The notes: generated by a model from the sequence alone, not told the origin. 9,836 nt of DNA from JBIKWN01 sp044376365 (GCA_044376365.1 JBILLA010000085.1:1-9836); one strand, 5' to 3'. Counted from the first letter of the stretch, positions 1 to 6,479 are shown. Translations and numbers: made by a program.

Positions 1-25
1 CAGTTAATTGTGTTGAAGTCGTCAT
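1..25 (-). CDS. Start of the next chemotaxis-operon gene (partial, 8 codons)
   Basis: An ATG overlaps the cheB stop codon in the ATGA arrangement, and the frame stays open to the window edge (M-T-T-S-T-Q-L-T). AAGGAA lies 8 bases upstream of this ATG, the same ribosome-binding motif and spacing seen before cheW and cheB. This supports a translationally coupled next gene. Position after cheB suggests cheR, cheD or another adaptation gene, but eight residues cannot identify it; that part is inference. Confidence 0.5.
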
Positions 26-1125
26 AGGGATGGTTCCTTAGTATTGAGCTGTTTTTGTCTTGCCGTTATTTGGTGTACGGCACATCGTTTTAGAATCTCT
101 TGTGGCATGGCGTGAAGTGGTACAATTGCATCAGCAATCCCAGCATCTGCAATAGCACCAGGCATGCCCCATACCACGCTTGTTGCCTCGTCTTGTACTA
201 GTACTTGCCCGCCTGCATCACGAATGCACTGTGCTCCGGCAAGGCCATCAATGCCCATTCCAGTGAGGACAATACCTAAAACGCCTGCGCCGTATGTGTG
301 CACTACAGAGCGAAACATGACATCGACTGCGGGACGACAACAGTGCTCTGGTTGCTCTTGATTGAGGGTAATAAAGACATCTTCGTCATGACGATCAAGC
401 ACCATATGATAATTGCCTGGGGCTATATAGATATGCCCTGGTAATACTTGCATGCCGTCTGCTCCTTCGTGTGCTGGAAGGGGGCATTTTATGGTTAATC
501 GATCGGCAAGCATTTTTGTAAAAACAGGCGGCATATGTTGGGTGATAACAATCGGCAAATCGAATGACTGAGGAAGCCGAGTGAGTACTTCCGCAAGTGC
601 GTTCGGCCCACCAGTAGAGACGCCAATAGCAAGTATCTCAATAGGGTGTTTGTGGTGAGAGCCGCGACTCACACCATCTTGGTGCCGAATCGTACGTTGT
701 GGTTTTTTTTCGGGTCGGTGAGGACGGAGTGCTTTAATTTTATTCGTAAGTTCTGCAAGGACAGCTTTTTTACAAATTGCAGCGCTTCCTACATTTCCTG
801 GCTTTGTTACATAGTCTACAGCTCCCAGTGAAAGTGCATCAAGCGTGATAGCTGCACCATGTTCTGTGAGCGAGCTAAACAGAACTACGGGTAGCTTGGG
901 ATAGAGATTACGTATGTGCTTGAGGGTAGTAATGCCATCCATTTCAGGCATTTCAAGATCAAGGACAACAACATCTGGATGTACATGGGGGATTTTTTGC
1001 AGACCAATGCTTCCCGTTGCTGCTGTTGCAACTACTTCCATTTCACTGTCTTGATTGAGTACGTCAGAGAGAAGCTTCCTCACGAGGACAGCGTCATCAA
1101 TGACTAATACTCTTGTTTTTGCCAT
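22..1125 (-). CDS. cheB: Chemotaxis protein-glutamate methylesterase/deamidase CheB
   Basis: CheB removes methyl groups from (and deamidates) glutamyl side chains of chemoreceptors in the cytoplasm, giving adaptation; phosphorylation by CheA activates it. The 367-residue protein has the usual length. An N-terminal receiver domain (about 1-125) has the acidic pair in VIDD and the phospho-acceptor Asp56 in VLDLEMPEMDG. A charged His/Arg/Lys-rich linker (about 130-162) leads to the methylesterase domain, whose catalytic triad is visible as Ser170 (GVSTGGP), His197 (TQHMPP) and Asp293 (GMGIDG). I chose the ATG at 1125 because AGGAA sits 8 bases upstream and the protein then begins directly at the receiver strand MAKTRVLVIDD. 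A longer reading to 1155 would add ten non-homologous residues and overlap cheY. The gene begins 10 bases after the cheY stop and its stop overlaps the next ATG. Confidence 0.96.
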   Translation of the reverse strand: MAKTRVLVIDDAVLVRKLLSDVLNQDSEMEVVATAATGSIGLQKIPHVHPDVVVLDLEMPEMDGITTLKHIRNLYPKLPVVLFSSLTEHGAAITLDALSLGAVDYVTKPGNVGSAAICKKAVLAELTNKIKALRPHRPEKKPQRTIRHQDGVSRGSHHKHPIEILAIGVSTGGPNALAEVLTRLPQSFDLPIVITQHMPPVFTKMLADRLTIKCPLPAHEGADGMQVLPGHIYIAPGNYHMVLDRHDEDVFITLNQEQPEHCCRPAVDVMFRSVVHTYGAGVLGIVLTGMGIDGLAGAQCIRDAGGQVLVQDEATSVVWGMPGAIADAGIADAIVPLHAMPQEILKRCAVHQITARQKQLNTKEPSL

Positions 1126-1135
1126 GAGGTAATTC

Positions 1136-1510
1136 CTACGCTGGTAGGACTCCAAGCATTTTAATTTTCCCAGACATTATCTCTTGATCAAACGGTTTCA
1201 TGAGATATTCGTTTGCGCCTGCTTCGAGCGCTTGTACGACATTCGACATCTCTGTTTCAGTCGTCACCATCATGATTTTCATACCATCAAATGCTGGTTG
1301 TGCACGGACAGCTTTTACCAGTTCAAACCCATTCATGACAGGCATATTCCAATCGACCAGCGCAAACTCGATATCTGGATTATCAGCCATCACTTGTAGT
1401 GCTTTAGCGCCATCTTCTGCTTCGACGATATTGATGATGCCTAAGCCACGAAGCATTTTTGCAATCAAGAATCTTGTGGCAGTTGAATCATCTACGATCA
1501 TGACTTTCAT
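1136..1510 (-). CDS. cheY: Chemotaxis response regulator CheY
   Basis: This is a single-domain receiver of 124 residues. In chemotaxis such a protein takes phosphate from CheA and binds the flagellar switch to change rotation. All key residues are present: Asp7/Asp8 (IVDD), phospho-acceptor Asp53 (LVDWNMPVMNG), Thr83 (MVTTE), the aromatic switch Tyr102 and Lys105 (YLMKPF). The WNMP-x-MNG-x-(D/E)-L pattern and the absence of any output domain favour CheY over a generic receiver. The gene lies between cheW and cheB, 22 bases after the cheW stop, with a GAGAGAG stretch upstream of its ATG as a modest ribosome-binding site. Confidence 0.93.
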   Translation of the reverse strand: MKVMIVDDSTATRFLIAKMLRGLGIINIVEAEDGAKALQVMADNPDIEFALVDWNMPVMNGFELVKAVRAQPAFDGMKIMMVTTETEMSNVVQALEAGANEYLMKPFDQEIMSGKIKMLGVLPA

Positions 1511-1532
1511 GGTATCTCTCTCTGATATGTTA

Positions 1533-1976
1533 TTAATGCATTTCCCCGATATCGATGGTGTGCTCGGGGTTTAACGTTAAAAGTAATTTTCCGTCCAGCT
1601 TGTAGATGCCTGACACAATATGTTTCATGACAGGGTCAAGTGTTTCGGGTGCTGGTTCAAAAGGTATATTATCAGTTTCAATAACGTCTCCGATCTGATC
1701 AACGAGCAGGCTTACTACTTCATCCTGTATCCGAATAACAACGTTCATAGGGGGCACTTCATGTTCATTTTCTCTATCGGGCAGACCGAGACGCCTTCTA
1801 AGATCAACCGCTGTGACGATTTGACCACGTAAATTAATCAAACCGCGAACCATAGGCGATGCAAGAGGTACAGGAGTCATTGTTTGGTACCGTATGATTT
1901 CTTGTACGGTGCTAACATCTATCCCGAACATAAGACCATCGACATAAAAAGTTGAGTATTGCTTTGCTTGGGCCAT
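1533..1976 (-). CDS. cheW: Chemotaxis coupling protein CheW
   Basis: CheW is the cytoplasmic scaffold that couples receptors to the CheA kinase. The 147-residue product is a single CheW-like SH3-fold domain. The family core is clear at about residues 43-60 (VRGLINLRGQIVTAVDLR), followed by a VSLLVDQIGDVI-type strand and the C-terminal GIYKLDGKLLLTLNPE segment. I chose ATG 1976 rather than a start at 2012: AGGAA lies 8 bases upstream, overlapping the cheA TAG stop, and the protein then starts at the usual place (MAQAKQYSTF). The upstream extension would overlap cheA. The gap to cheA is 10 bases, so translation is probably coupled. Confidence 0.95.
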   Translation of the reverse strand: MAQAKQYSTFYVDGLMFGIDVSTVQEIIRYQTMTPVPLASPMVRGLINLRGQIVTAVDLRRRLGLPDRENEHEVPPMNVVIRIQDEVVSLLVDQIGDVIETDNIPFEPAPETLDPVMKHIVSGIYKLDGKLLLTLNPEHTIDIGEMH

Positions 1977-1986
1977 AGTATTATTC

Positions 1987-4314
1987 CTATTGATCAAGGT
2001 GCGCGATTGCACTGGTTATTGGTTTTTGTTGTTGTGCATCTTCAATAATGCCCTCAAGATCTAAGAAGTCAGTCACTTTCTTTTGAACTATCGCAGAGCC
2101 TCGTATGCCTGGTTTTTTACGATGCTGTTGCACTGCAACATGTTCTTCAACGATATCGATGATTTTTTGCACAACAAATCCGCATCGCGTACCTTGTTTT
2201 TCATACACAATAACATGACAAGTATCAGAACATTCTGTGCGAGGCGCATTAAAATAGGCTGCTAAATCAATGAGTGGTAGTATACCATCACGATATTGCA
2301 CAACAGTTTGACCACTTGCTATCTCAATCGACTGTGAGCCAATCTCTTCAAGTCGATTGACGATGCTGAGCGGAATTGCTGCTCGGTAGCCTTCCGCTGC
2401 TTGTATGATAAGCAATGTTTCTTTTTGATTATTGACTTGCTGTTTGTCTTTCTCTTTTACCTGAGTCGCAGCGTCGTCGCGTATGTTGCCAAGCACTCTA
2501 CCTCGACGTGCAAGGCCAAGAACATCCAGGATTAAGGCAACATGACCGTCGCCCATAATTGTTGCACCCGAAAGAACAGTAATGGCCTTTATCTGATTTG
2601 AGAGTGGTTTAACAACTATTTCTTCCGTATCGTGCACTTCGTCAACAACAAGACCAAAGAGTCGTTCATCAGCTTTGATAACGATAATGTTGAGCGCAGC
2701 ATCATCAATGTCTTCGACTGGATCTTTTTCACGCAAATTGAGTTCGCGGTTCAAATATACAAGAGGAAGTAGGTTTCCTCGAAGTCTAAAAAAGTTCGCG
2801 CCACGTATCTCTTCAATTTGTGTAAAGATATTTTTCCCATTTACACGGACGAGTTCAATGAGGTTAACCTGAGGAATTGCGAATCGCTCCCCACCACTTG
2901 AAATAATCAGCGCAGGAACAATAGCTAAGGTTAGTGGAATTTTGATCTTAATCGTACTTCCTTGGCTTCGTGTGCTATAAATATCAACCTGGCCGCCTAT
3001 TTTTTCGATATTTGATCGAACAACATCCATGCCAACGCCACGGCCTGAAATGTTTGTTATTTGCTCGGCCGTTGAAAAACCAGGAGCAAAAATAAGTCGA
3101 TGAATTTCTTGCTCGGACATTCGTGCGAGCTTTTCAGAGGAAACGAGATTTTTTTCGACAGCTTTTTGTTTAATTCGATCGGTGTTGAGGCCTGCACCGT
3201 CGTCGCGGATTTCGATAATAACATGCCCACCTTCATGGAAGGCACGAAGGAGTACAACGCCTTCTGGGTTCTTACCCGCAGCAGTTCTGCGCTCTGGGCT
3301 CTCGATGCCATGGTCGACGCTATTACGAATAATGTGTGTAAGCGGATCTTTAATAGCTTCTATAATTGTTTTATCAAGGTCGGTCTCTTTCCCCTCCATT
3401 TCAAGGCGTACCTGTTTGTTCACTGATTTAGCGACATCACGAACGACACGTGGGAACTTATTCCAGACCGTTGCAATCGGCTGCATTCTGGTCTTCATTA
3501 TATTTTGTTGTAGCTCAGAAGTGATGCGATTGAGGCGATGCGATGCACTAACATAGTGTGTATCGCTAAGATTTTTAGTCAGACGCAAAATTTGATTGCG
3601 AGCAAGAACAAGTTCTCCAACAAGATTCATGAGTGAATCAAGTATGTGAACATCAATACGAAGCGAAGTTTCTGCAAGCTGGCTCTTGAGGCCATCCTCA
3701 GAGAGTGGTGCTGTTGCTGCTTGACGAGAGAATTCATCTGATACTGGAGTACTTTGCTGCGTAGGTGTTGATTCAATAATTTCTGTGAGCTCTATGACAT
3801 TTGTAGGTACTTGCTTAGTCTTTCTTGCCTCGACTTGAGCCTGTACCTGTTGATGTTCACGAAGGGCAGCGAGAAATGCTTCTTCGAGTGGGTCAACATC
3901 AGAATCATCGGCAGAGGATGTTGTCTTTTTGCCTTCATTCAATGCTTTGAGTTGGCTCTTGAGTTCGTCATATGAGACATCTCCTTCCTTGCCAGTCGCT
4001 TCAATCGCATGAAGGATAGAGCGAATTGCATCAACTAAATGGAGTAAGTTCGTTGCAATCTCTTGATTGAGTTCGACGCGTCCAGCGCGAAGGCTATCTA
4101 AAAGGTTTTCGCCAACATGTGCTACTGATTCAAGCTTTGCGAATTCTAAAAAGCCACAGGTGCCCTTGATAGTATGCACGCCGCGAAAGATACTATTGAG
4201 GATCTCTTTGTTATTCGGCTGCTGTTCGAGACTGACAAGCTCTTGATCAAGCTTGTCGAGCGTTTCAAAGCTCTCTACCAAAAAATCAGATAGTATTTCT
4301 AGTTGCTCGTCCAA
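1987..4314 (-). CDS. cheA: Chemotaxis sensor histidine kinase CheA with two CheW-like domains
   Basis: CheA autophosphorylates in response to receptor signals and passes phosphate to CheY and CheB. The 775-residue protein has an Hpt/P1 domain (about 1-108) with the phosphorylated His47 (HTIKG), a low-complexity acidic and Gln/Thr-rich linker (about 110-215), and the P3 dimerisation helices (about 218-282, MNLVGELVLARNQ). The HATPase P4 domain follows (about 285-462), with N box HIIRNSVDHG, G1 DDGAG at 371-375 and G2 GRGVGMD. The P5 CheW-like regulatory domain is at about 465-605, and a second CheW-like domain at about 632-758. No P2 (CheY/CheB-binding) domain is recognisable in the linker. 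The start is a TTG: an in-frame TGA lies two codons upstream, and GGGAGGG at 4322-4328 is correctly spaced. A sigma-28-type promoter precedes the gene. Confidence 0.96.
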   Translation of the reverse strand: MDEQLEILSDFLVESFETLDKLDQELVSLEQQPNNKEILNSIFRGVHTIKGTCGFLEFAKLESVAHVGENLLDSLRAGRVELNQEIATNLLHLVDAIRSILHAIEATGKEGDVSYDELKSQLKALNEGKKTTSSADDSDVDPLEEAFLAALREHQQVQAQVEARKTKQVPTNVIELTEIIESTPTQQSTPVSDEFSRQAATAPLSEDGLKSQLAETSLRIDVHILDSLMNLVGELVLARNQILRLTKNLSDTHYVSASHRLNRITSELQQNIMKTRMQPIATVWNKFPRVVRDVAKSVNKQVRLEMEGKETDLDKTIIEAIKDPLTHIIRNSVDHGIESPERRTAAGKNPEGVVLLRAFHEGGHVIIEIRDDGAGLNTDRIKQKAVEKNLVSSEKLARMSEQEIHRLIFAPGFSTAEQITNISGRGVGMDVVRSNIEKIGGQVDIYSTRSQGSTIKIKIPLTLAIVPALIISSGGERFAIPQVNLIELVRVNGKNIFTQIEEIRGANFFRLRGNLLPLVYLNRELNLREKDPVEDIDDAALNIIVIKADERLFGLVVDEVHDTEEIVVKPLSNQIKAITVLSGATIMGDGHVALILDVLGLARRGRVLGNIRDDAATQVKEKDKQQVNNQKETLLIIQAAEGYRAAIPLSIVNRLEEIGSQSIEIASGQTVVQYRDGILPLIDLAAYFNAPRTECSDTCHVIVYEKQGTRCGFVVQKIIDIVEEHVAVQQHRKKPGIRGSAIVQKKVTDFLDLEGIIEDAQQQKPITSAIAHLDQ

Positions 4315-4321
4315 ATTTCAG

Positions 4322-4328
4322 CCCTCCC
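4322..4328 (-). promoter_or_regulatory. Strong ribosome-binding site that fixes the cheA TTG start
   Basis: On the minus strand GGGAGGG is followed by CTGAAAT and then TTG (4314-4312), giving good Shine-Dalgarno spacing. An in-frame TGA immediately upstream excludes any longer protein, and there is no ATG or GTG at the beginning of the P1 domain. The strong site compensates for the weak initiation codon. Confidence 0.8.
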
Positions 4329-4355
4329 AATAACTACAAGATGGCAGATATAGAT

Positions 4356-4376
4356 AACTACCAATTATTGATAGTT
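4356..4376. repeat. Near-perfect 21-bp palindrome in the cheA leader
   Basis: The plus strand reads AACTACCAAT-T-ATTGATAGTT: ten-base arms around one central base, matching at 9 of 10 paired positions (mismatch 4361/4371). It lies downstream of the predicted sigma-28 start (about 4402) and upstream of the cheA ribosome-binding site. The one-base centre makes it a better DNA operator shape than an RNA hairpin. Part of it (ATAACTAC, 4354-4361) recurs directly at 4330-4337 next to the ribosome-binding site. The function is unknown. Confidence 0.5.
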
Positions 4377-4408
4377 GGATGTATTGATTCTATAAATGCT
4401 CTGTAGTT

Positions 4409-4435
4409 TTATCGGCTTTTTGTAGACTTTCTTAA
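4409..4435 (-). promoter_or_regulatory. Sigma-28 (FliA)-type promoter upstream of cheA
   Basis: On the minus strand, TTAAGAAA (4428-4435), an 11-base spacer and GCCGATAA (4409-4416) match the enterobacterial FliA consensus TAAAGTTT-N11-GCCGATAA. The -10 element is identical over all eight bases and the -35 carries the AAG core. Predicted transcription starts near 4402, leaving a leader of about 90 bases before the cheA TTG. A 6-bp inverted repeat (TTTCTT-AAGC-AAGAAA, 4428-4443) overlaps the -35. The motif is seen directly; its use by FliA is inferred. Confidence 0.85.
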
Positions 4436-4449
4436 GCAAGAAACGGAGC

Positions 4450-4830
4450 TTAGTTCAGAATTTTTCTGAGATTTTCTAGGACGTGGTTGCTACCTGCGAA
4501 TGTATCAAGATCGGTAGATTCAATGGTTTGTAAGTGTGCTCGAACTGCATCAACCATAGATAAGAGGAGCGTTGTTAAATCTGCATTGAGCATCATACGT
4601 CCATTGCGTAGCTCGTCGAGGATATTTTCTCCTGCATGACAGAGGATTTCGAGTTTTGCATATGCAAAAAAGCCACTATTACCTTTAATGGTGTGGATGG
4701 CGCGGAAAAGGCGGTTTAAGAGCTCTTTATTTGCGTTATCTTTTTCGAGAAGCACAAGATCCTGCTCAACTTGATCAAGATTCTCGTATGCTTCCAGTAG
4801 GAAAATATTGGTTTCTTCGCTTGGTGCCAC
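4450..4830 (-). CDS. Stand-alone Hpt (histidine phosphotransfer) domain protein, paralogue of CheA P1
   Basis: Hpt proteins carry phosphate on a histidine between receiver and kinase modules. This 126-residue protein is a single Hpt domain with the phospho-acceptor His46 in LFRAIHTIKGNSGF. There is no kinase, receiver or CheW part. It aligns without gaps to CheA residues 8-108 with about half the positions identical by hand count, including the HTIKG and HxGENxLDxLRxGR regions. A copy of the CheA P1 domain, or a piece split from an ancestral kinase, is therefore likely. The start is GTG at 4830; no clear Shine-Dalgarno precedes it. It lies 23 bases after the receiver gene stop, suggesting co-transcription with that gene. 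Its kinase could be the CheA P4 domain acting in trans; that is inference. Confidence 0.85.
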   Translation of the reverse strand: MAPSEETNIFLLEAYENLDQVEQDLVLLEKDNANKELLNRLFRAIHTIKGNSGFFAYAKLEILCHAGENILDELRNGRMMLNADLTTLLLSMVDAVRAHLQTIESTDLDTFAGSNHVLENLRKILN

Positions 4831-4853
4831 AGTGAGGATGCCGTTTTTATCAA

Positions 4854-5246
4854 CTAGACAAGTTGGAGTTGCGTGAGAAGTTCTGCAAGCTTTGTACGGT
4901 CAAGTGGTTTTACTAGGTATGCTTCAGAGCCCTCGCGAAATGCTTTAAGAATATGTTCTTTATCAGCAAGTTGGCTCGTAATGATAATTTTTACGCCATC
5001 AAGTCCGCCAATGCCTACATCGGATTCAACTTCACGAATTTTTTTCAACGTTTCTAGCCCATCAAGCTCAGGCATCATGATATCAAGGCAGATAAGATCG
5101 AAGGGATGTTCTTCAGCAAGTGCTGAAACGAATGACTCCATTGCTTCCATGCCGTTGACGGCCACTTTACATTCTCCGTGATTCAGAAGAATGGACTGCA
5201 GCAGTTTTCTGCTCACTGAATCGTCTTCGACAACGAGTGCTTTCAT
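4854..5246 (-). CDS. Single-domain response regulator (CheY-like receiver)
   Basis: This 130-residue receiver domain has no output domain. It has the acidic pocket Glu7-Asp8-Asp9 (VVEDDS), phospho-acceptor Asp55 (CLDIMMPELDG), Thr90/Ser91 (IITSQ), Tyr110 and Lys113 (YLVKPLDR), so it should be phosphorylatable. It differs clearly from the cheY product downstream: it has an insert-like segment (REVESDVGIGGLDG, about 71-84) and an LDIMMPELDG motif typical of relay receivers rather than WNMPVMNG. It is the first gene of the unit, followed by the Hpt gene, and the natural inference is that the two exchange phosphate. A sigma-28-like promoter lies about 43 bases upstream. Its ribosome-binding site is weak: GAGGA is 14 bases away. 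Confidence 0.88.
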   Translation of the reverse strand: MKALVVEDDSVSRKLLQSILLNHGECKVAVNGMEAMESFVSALAEEHPFDLICLDIMMPELDGLETLKKIREVESDVGIGGLDGVKIIITSQLADKEHILKAFREGSEAYLVKPLDRTKLAELLTQLQLV

Positions 5247-5415
5247 ACGCTTCTTACTATCCTCACCATGACATTGCTTACGATATTCAAGTCGGCCGAT
5301 TTGCGGCTTTTCTTAATCAAAATTTCTATAGATATGTAAAGCTAAGCGATATGCATTATGGCACTTGTGAGAAAGCCTTTGTGTAACCCTAATACTGCAA
5401 TTCTAAGGGCTTATC
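5247..5415. other. Intergenic stretch between the membrane-protein and receiver genes
   Basis: These 169 bases follow the stop of the membrane-protein gene and precede the receiver gene, both on the minus strand. Apart from the sigma-28-like motif, the only structure seen is an imperfect inverted repeat (CCCT...AGGG, 5387-5409) just after the stop, which has no T-run. I see no convincing terminator, so readthrough is possible. Confidence 0.4.
5289..5315 (-). promoter_or_regulatory. Possible sigma-28-like promoter upstream of the receiver gene
   Basis: The minus strand has TAAGAAAA (5308-5315), an 11-base spacer and GCCGACTT (5289-5296). It shares TTAAGAAA and GCCGA with the cheA promoter, but the last three -10 bases differ from GCCGATAA and the TTAAGAAA-to-GCCGA gap is one base longer (12 versus 11). 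It sits about 43 bases before the ATG at 5246. It is a candidate only. Confidence 0.45.
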
Positions 5416-6399
5416 CTATGTAGCGAGGATATACTCGTCGTCCACTTTAATTTTTTCGAGTCGCTTTTTCCAGGTGAGGGTTAGGAAGGCTCCAGGAAGC
5501 CCTACGACCAGATATTGCACAACATGTTGGGTAAGAATCATGATAAGAGCCAGCTCTTTAGGGACGCCAAGTGATACAAGTGCAGCGGTGCCAACTGCTT
5601 CAATGACACCAATGCCTCCAGGCGCTGCTGGAATGAGAGAGCTAAAGTTGACTGCCACCATCATAAAGACAGCCTGCGCTATGGTAAGGTTAGCGCCGTA
5701 AGTTTTGGTAGCAAAGAAAAAGACGCACAGTTCATTGAGCCAAATTATCGCAGACCAACCATAGATAACAGGAGCACGTTCCAGAGAGCTTAAGGGAGCG
5801 AGTCCCTCAAGAAAGACGTTTGCTTTAGAGAGCACAAGGAGGAGTTTTTTTGAAGCCTGTTTTGCTTGGAGTTTCACTACAAGATGTTGCAGTTTAGAGC
5901 GCATGAGAATAGTGCAGAGTACAGCAATGCTAATACCTGCAAAGCCAAGGGCAACATAGAAAAGATTGTGAGCTATTTTTGAATCGCCCATGCCAAGTCC
6001 AAAGACTGCAAAGAGAAGGCTGATAGTCAGTCCGTCAATGAGTCGTTCGCTTGCTATCGTTGCAAGGACAAGAGTGCGGCTTTGGTGTGATACTTTCGCA
6101 CCAAGATGTGCACGCACAAACTCACCTGCACGAGCAGGTAAAATATTGTTAAAGAAGAAGCCAAGGATAAGGACTGCTGTCGCATTAGCATAGTTCATCT
6201 GGCATGTGGGGAAAAGGTTTTGCCAACGTCTCCCTCGCATAAAATAGGAAAGGATAGTGAGAAGGACTGCGCTCGCCAAATACAAGACATTTGCATCACC
6301 AGCATGTACCGAGAGCAGCGCCCAGTCGAGATCCTTAAACGTCAGGTAAAGCGCAGCCACGGTGATGATCCATGGAGCAAGTCGCTTTATGATCTGCAT
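5416..6399 (-). CDS. LPG synthase TM-family (UPF0104) integral membrane protein
   Basis: The protein belongs to the lysylphosphatidylglycerol-synthase transmembrane family (PF03706-type), which includes flippase-like and glycolipid-related membrane proteins. The exact substrate is unknown. The 327 residues hold about seven to eight hydrophobic segments (roughly 9-22, 36-54, 72-88, 108-135, 146-166, 211-231, 240-258, 264-300). Family motifs are clear: NNILPARAGEFVR (84-96), ERLIDG (118-123) and IPAAPGGIGVIEA (256-268). There is no C-terminal aminoacyl-transferase domain, so it should not be called MprF. I chose ATG 6399 because a near-consensus promoter at 6434-6462 predicts transcription starting near 6427; this excludes a TTG start at 6468, although that TTG has a GAGG upstream. 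No clear Shine-Dalgarno precedes 6399. The link to chemotaxis is positional only. Confidence 0.85.
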   Translation of the reverse strand: MQIIKRLAPWIITVAALYLTFKDLDWALLSVHAGDANVLYLASAVLLTILSYFMRGRRWQNLFPTCQMNYANATAVLILGFFFNNILPARAGEFVRAHLGAKVSHQSRTLVLATIASERLIDGLTISLLFAVFGLGMGDSKIAHNLFYVALGFAGISIAVLCTILMRSKLQHLVVKLQAKQASKKLLLVLSKANVFLEGLAPLSSLERAPVIYGWSAIIWLNELCVFFFATKTYGANLTIAQAVFMMVAVNFSSLIPAAPGGIGVIEAVGTAALVSLGVPKELALIMILTQHVVQYLVVGLPGAFLTLTWKKRLEKIKVDDEYILAT

Positions 6400-6413
6400 G
6401 AGTGGATGATGCG

Positions 6414-6441
6414 TTGAAGAAGTCACTAAAGAGACTATAAT
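6414..6441 (+). promoter_or_regulatory. Housekeeping (sigma-70-type) promoter for the RNase D-like gene
   Basis: TTGAAG (6414-6419), a 16-base spacer and a perfect TATAAT (6436-6441). The predicted start is near 6448, giving a leader of about 32 bases that contains AAGGA (6467-6471) eight bases before the ATG at 6480. It overlaps the opposite-strand promoter. Confidence 0.6.
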
Positions 6442-6462
6442 TGAGCTCTCTAGAACTGTAAA
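6434..6462 (-). promoter_or_regulatory. Housekeeping (sigma-70-type) promoter for the membrane-protein gene
   Basis: On the minus strand TTTACA (6457-6462), a 17-base spacer and TATAGT (6434-6439) match TTGACA-N17-TATAAT at five of six bases in each box. Transcription would start near 6427, 28 bases before the ATG at 6399. Confidence 0.65.
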
Positions 6463-6479
6463 CTCCAAGGAAAAGCCTC

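Noticed and set aside
1126..1155. Longer cheB start overlapping cheY
   Set aside because: The ten extra residues do not belong to the receiver fold, and ATG 1125 has its own AGGAA at good spacing.
1977..2012. Longer cheW start giving a 12-residue extension
   Set aside because: It would overlap cheA by 26 bases and add non-homologous residues; ATG 1976 has a well-placed AGGAA.
3182..3556. 124-codon plus-strand open frame
   Set aside because: It lies wholly inside the conserved P3/P4 region of cheA on the other strand, and its translation has no protein-like features.
4428..4443. TTTCTT-AAGC-AAGAAA hairpin as a terminator after the Hpt gene
   Set aside because: The stem is AT-rich and short, no T-run follows on the minus strand, and the bases are better explained by the sigma-28 -35 element.
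5247..5270. Short GTG-started frame of seven codons overlapping the receiver ATG
   Set aside because: Too short to support as a leader peptide; no ribosome site is seen before it.
5387..5409. Imperfect CCCT...AGGG inverted repeat as a terminator for the membrane-protein gene
   Set aside because: Only four to five pairs, a long loop and no following T-run on the minus strand.
6400..6468. TTG start for the membrane protein, with GAGG upstream
   Set aside because: The predicted promoter starts transcription near 6427, inside this extension, and family members normally begin close to the first hydrophobic segment as with ATG 6399.
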